A stretch of DNA of 10,000 bases, taken from Asticcacaulis sp. (GTDB lineage Bacteria > Pseudomonadota > Alphaproteobacteria > Caulobacterales > Caulobacteraceae). The stretch is taken from the NCBI RefSeq assembly GCF_020217185.1, contig NZ_JAIWNX010000235.1:1-10000 (forward strand), read 5' to 3'. The notes beneath the pieces were generated by a model. It did no database searches, was not told where the DNA came from, and was given only the letters and a program-made list of their open reading frames with translations. The position numbers were made by a program, and so were the translations under genes. Of this stretch, positions 7,451 through 10,000 are shown piece by piece; positions within the stretch are counted from its first letter, which is position 1; the number at the start of each line of letters is the position of its first letter.

Positions 7451-8818
7451 ATGACCGACATTCTTATGCCCGCTCTCTCTCCGACCATGGAGGAGGGCAC
7501 CCTTTCCAAGTGGCACATCAAGGCCGGTGACGAGATTTCCGCCGGTCAGGTGATCGCCGAAATCGAAACCGACAAGGCGACGATGGAAGTCGAAGCCGTC
7601 GATGAAGGCGTGGTCGAGGCCATCCTGATCGAGGCTGGCACCGAAGGCGTCAAGGTCAATACGCCGATCGCGCGTCTGGCCGGTGGCGCGTCGGCCCCTG
7701 CGCCGGTCAAGTCGGCGGAAAACACCGGTGGCGAAACCGCCGCTCAGGAAGGCGGCGAAAAGACGGCTGTGGTCGCTTCGGCAGTCGCGCCGCAGGTTAA
7801 GCCGCAGAGCGATCCGGAATTCCCGGAAGGCACCCCGATGGTCAAGATCACCGTGCGCGACGCGCTGCGTGACGCTATGGCCGAAGAAATGCGCCGCGAC
7901 GACCGCGTCTTCCTGATGGGTGAGGAAGTCGCCCAGTATCAGGGCGCTTATAAGGTGTCGCGCGGCCTGCTCGAAGAGTTCGGCGACCGCCGCGTTATCG
8001 ACACGCCGATCACCGAAATGGGCTTTGCCGGTATCGGTTCGGGGGCGGCTATGGCCGGTCTTAAGCCGATCATCGAGTTCATGACCTTCAACTTCGCTAT
8101 GCAGGCCATTGACCACATCCTGAACTCGTCGGCCAAGACGCTGTACATGTCGGGTGGTCAGATCAAGTCGTCGATCGTTTTCCGTGGCCCGAACGGTGCC
8201 GCGGCCCGCGTCGCCGCCCAGCACTCGCAGGACTATTCGGCGTGGTACGCCAACGTTCCGGGCCTGAAGGTCATTGCGCCTTATGACGCCGCTGACGCCA
8301 AGGGCTTGCTGAAGGCCGCCATCCGCGATCCGAACCCCATCGTCTTCCTCGAACACGAGATGATGTACGGCAACGAGTTTGAAATCCCGGATGTTGAGGA
8401 TTTCGTCCTGCCTATCGGCAAGGCCAAGATCCAGAAAGAGGGCAAGGACGTCACCATCGTCGCCCATTCGCGCATGGTCGGTTTTGCGCTCAAGGCGGCT
8501 GAGAAGCTGGCCGAAGAGGGTATCGACGCCGAAGTCGTCAACCTGCGTACGCTGCGTCCGCTGGATACCGACACGGTCGTCGCTTCGGTGAAGAAGACCA
8601 ACCGTCTGGTCACCGTCGAAGAAGGCTGGGGCCCCTGCGGTATCGGTGCCGAAGTCGCCGCCCGCGTCACCGCCGAAGCCTTCGACGATCTGGATGCGCC
8701 GCCCGCCCGCGTGCATCAGGAAGACGTGCCGATGCCTTACGCCGCCAACCTCGAAGCCCTGACCGTCCCCAGCGTTGAGAAGATCATCGCCGCGGTCAAG
8801 CAAGTCTCGTACAAGTAA
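7451..8818 (+). CDS. pdhB: pyruvate dehydrogenase E1 component, beta subunit with N-terminal lipoyl domain
   Basis: The 455-residue product joins two parts. Residues 1-78 are a biotinyl/lipoyl domain with the lipoylated lysine at 42 ([10 protein letters not shown]). An Ala/Pro/Glu-rich flexible linker (about 79-127) follows. Residues 128-455 are the E1 beta body, with [17 protein letters not shown] (157-173), Glu189 in [10 protein letters not shown] contacting thiamine diphosphate, and His258 in AAQHSQDY. The C-terminal transketolase domain contains [14 protein letters not shown] lipoyl domain fused to E1 beta is known from alphaproteobacteria such as rhizobia and Zymomonas; most other bacteria lack it. 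The domain is nearly identical to that of the adjacent pdhC (71 of 78 residues). The ribosome site GAGG (7436-7439) lies inside the end of pdhA, indicating coupled translation. Confidence 0.97.
   Translation: MTDILMPALSPTMEEGTLSKWHIKAGDEISAGQVIAEIETDKATMEVEAVDEGVVEAILIEAGTEGVKVNTPIARLAGGASAPAPVKSAENTGGETAAQEGGEKTAVVASAVAPQVKPQSDPEFPEGTPMVKITVRDALRDAMAEEMRRDDRVFLMGEEVAQYQGAYKVSRGLLEEFGDRRVIDTPITEMGFAGIGSGAAMAGLKPIIEFMTFNFAMQAIDHILNSSAKTLYMSGGQIKSSIVFRGPNGAAARVAAQHSQDYSAWYANVPGLKVIAPYDAADAKGLLKAAIRDPNPIVFLEHEMMYGNEFEIPDVEDFVLPIGKAKIQKEGKDVTIVAHSRMVGFALKAAEKLAEEGIDAEVVNLRTLRPLDTDTVVASVKKTNRLVTVEEGWGPCGIGAEVAARVTAEAFDDLDAPPARVHQEDVPMPYAANLEALTVPSVEKIIAAVKQVSYK
7550..7605 (+). repeat. 56-base direct repeat, copy 1 (pdhB lipoyl domain)
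   Basis: These 56 bases are identical to 8930-8985 in pdhC, at a constant offset of 1380. They encode the second half of the lipoyl hairpin with the modified lysine. Silent differences between the two genes begin at 7606, directly after the tract. Confidence 0.95.
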
Positions 8819-8830
8819 GAGGGGCCATCC

Positions 8831-10000
8831 ATGACCGATATTCTGATGCCGGCGCTCTCGCCCACCATGGAAGAGGGCATTCTGGCCAAGTGGCACGTCA
8901 AGGTCGGGGACACTGTCTCCGCCGGTGACGTGATCGCCGAAATCGAAACCGACAAGGCGACGATGGAAGTCGAAGCCGTCGATGAGGGCGTGGTTGAGGC
9001 CATCCTGATCGAAGCGGGGACCGAAGGCGTGAAGGTCAATACGCCCATCGCGCGCCTAGCGGGTGAGGGCGGTTCGGCGGCTCCGGCGCCCCAGACTCAG
9101 GCCAAAGCTGAGGCCCCGAAAGCCGCCGAAGCGCCGAAGCCTGCCGCGGCTCCGGCCCCTGTGGCCACCGCCCCCGTCGCAGCCCCCGCCGCCTCGGGTG
9201 GAGCGCGCGTGGCGGCTTCGCCGCTGGCGCGTCGGCTGGCCGAGATCAATAAGCTCGATCTCAAGCTGCTGAAAGGCACCGGCCCGCACGGTCGTATCAT
9301 CAAGCGCGATATCGAAGCCGCTCTGGCTTCGGGCACCGGCAAGGCGGGTTCCGCTCCGGCGGCGACCACCGCAGCGGCTGAGCCGCGCAAGGTGCAGACC
9401 CTTGAGCAACTGGGCATTCCGGCGGGGTCTTACGATCTCGTGCCGCTCAACAATATGCGCAAGGTCATTGCCCGCCGCCTGACCGAATCCTTCCGCGACA
9501 TCCCGCACTTCCCGCTGACCGTCGATATCGAACTCGACAACCTGCTGGCGGCGCGTACCAAGATCAATACGGCGCTGGAATCGCAAGGTATCAAGGTATC
9601 GGTGAACGATATCGTCATCAAGGCGGTGGCGCTGGCGCTCAAGCAGGTGCCGGAAGCCAATGCCTCCTTCACCCCCGAAGGCATTGCGATGCACCACAAT
9701 GCCGATATCGCTATGGCCGTGGCTATCGACGGTGGCCTGATCACCCCGATCATCCGCAAGGCCGAGACCAAGTCTCTGGCCCAGATCGCCAAGGAAACCA
9801 AGGATCTGGCGGCGCGCGCCCGCGATATGAAGCTGAAGCCCGAAGAGTTCCAGGGCGGCACCTTCTCGGTGTCCAACCTTGGCATGTTCGGCATCAAGCA
9901 GTTCGCCTCCATTATCAACGAACCGCAGGGCTGCATCCTGTCGGTCGGTGCCGGTGAGCAACGCCCGGTCGTCAAGAACGGCCAACTGGCGGTCGCCACC
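8831..10000 (+). CDS. pdhC: dihydrolipoamide acetyltransferase, E2 of pyruvate dehydrogenase (3' end outside window)
   Basis: E2 forms the core of the complex and transfers the acetyl group from its lipoyl arm to CoA. The frame is open for 390 codons to the window edge without a stop. Residues 1-78 are a lipoyl domain (Lys42 in [10 protein letters not shown]). An Ala/Pro-rich linker spans 80-125. A peripheral-subunit-binding domain follows at about 127-165 ([33 protein letters not shown]). A second Ala-rich linker leads to the acyltransferase domain from about 203 ([50 protein letters not shown]). About 30 residues are missing, including the catalytic DHRxxDG motif, which lies beyond 10000. 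The ATG follows GAGGGG (8819-8824) and is 12 bases after the pdhB stop. Only one lipoyl domain is present, as expected where E1 beta carries a second. Confidence 0.97.
   Translation, partial: MTDILMPALSPTMEEGILAKWHVKVGDTVSAGDVIAEIETDKATMEVEAVDEGVVEAILIEAGTEGVKVNTPIARLAGEGGSAAPAPQTQAKAEAPKAAEAPKPAAAPAPVATAPVAAPAASGGARVAASPLARRLAEINKLDLKLLKGTGPHGRIIKRDIEAALASGTGKAGSAPAATTAAAEPRKVQTLEQLGIPAGSYDLVPLNNMRKVIARRLTESFRDIPHFPLTVDIELDNLLAARTKINTALESQGIKVSVNDIVIKAVALALKQVPEANASFTPEGIAMHHNADIAMAVAIDGGLITPIIRKAETKSLAQIAKETKDLAARARDMKLKPEEFQGGTFSVSNLGMFGIKQFASIINEPQGCILSVGAGEQRPVVKNGQLAVAT
8930..8985 (+). repeat. 56-base direct repeat, copy 2 (pdhC lipoyl domain)
   Basis: Identical to 7550-7605 in pdhB. 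The two lipoyl domains are homologous along their whole length, but only this part lacks silent differences. Confidence 0.95.

Noticed and set aside
6311..8896. An 861-codon open frame on the minus strand opposite pdhA and pdhB.
   Set aside because: Long antisense frames arise from GC-rich third positions in strongly biased genes. The product is Arg/His/Asp-rich with no domain, and the plus strand encodes two complete, well-known subunits.
9056..9985. A 309-codon minus-strand frame opposite pdhC.
   Set aside because: Shadow of the Ala/Pro-rich linkers and acyltransferase domain of pdhC, which remains open through the whole interval.

Overview
The window is a core chromosomal segment of an alphaproteobacterium, most likely of the Caulobacterales (Caulobacter or Asticcacaulis type). 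The evidence is a high-GC sequence, the fabH-ihfA-merR gene order, the eno-ftsB-pdhA-pdhB-pdhC order, and a pyruvate dehydrogenase E1 beta subunit that carries its own N-terminal lipoyl domain. The genus is an inference. I see no mobile element, CRISPR array, phage gene or sign of recent transfer.

Layout. Positions 1-2025 (+): the tail of an upstream gene (probably plsX), fabH for fatty-acid initiation, ihfA for the nucleoid protein IHF alpha, and a small MerR-type regulator. Positions 2056-2594: two separate tRNA-Pro genes (anticodons GGG and CGG), each with its own candidate promoter, short 5' leader hairpin and long 3' hairpin. Positions 2593-3126 (-): an exported glycine-zipper protein with a tyrosine/arginine-rich tail, convergent with the second tRNA. 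Positions 3127-3408: a divergent intergenic region with candidate control sites for both neighbours. Positions 3409-4293 (+): rpmF (ribosomal protein L32), a clear terminator, then a HAD-family phosphatase. Positions 4315-5743 (+): enolase with a candidate promoter and two tandem terminators. Positions 5778-6165 (+): an FtsB/DivIC-type division protein with a possible CtrA box upstream. Positions 6166-6427: a 262-base leader holding alternative hairpins and a 22-bp-spaced direct repeat. Positions 6428-10000 (+): the pdhA-pdhB-pdhC operon, with pdhC cut by the window edge.

How the genes work together. Enolase makes phosphoenolpyruvate and the pdh operon converts pyruvate to acetyl-CoA. FabH uses acetyl-CoA to start fatty-acid synthesis, and PlsX (if it is the upstream gene) passes acyl chains on to phospholipid. 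rpmF and the tRNAs serve translation, and FtsB serves septation.

No clearly undescribed system is present. The points most worth a second look are a 56-base tract that is identical between the pdhB and pdhC lipoyl domains, the possible CtrA site ahead of ftsB, the structured leader and repeats ahead of pdhA, and the Tyr/Arg-rich exported protein with phased repeats in its upstream region. Several long open frames on the opposite strand are shadows of real genes or antisense of tRNAs and are not annotated.
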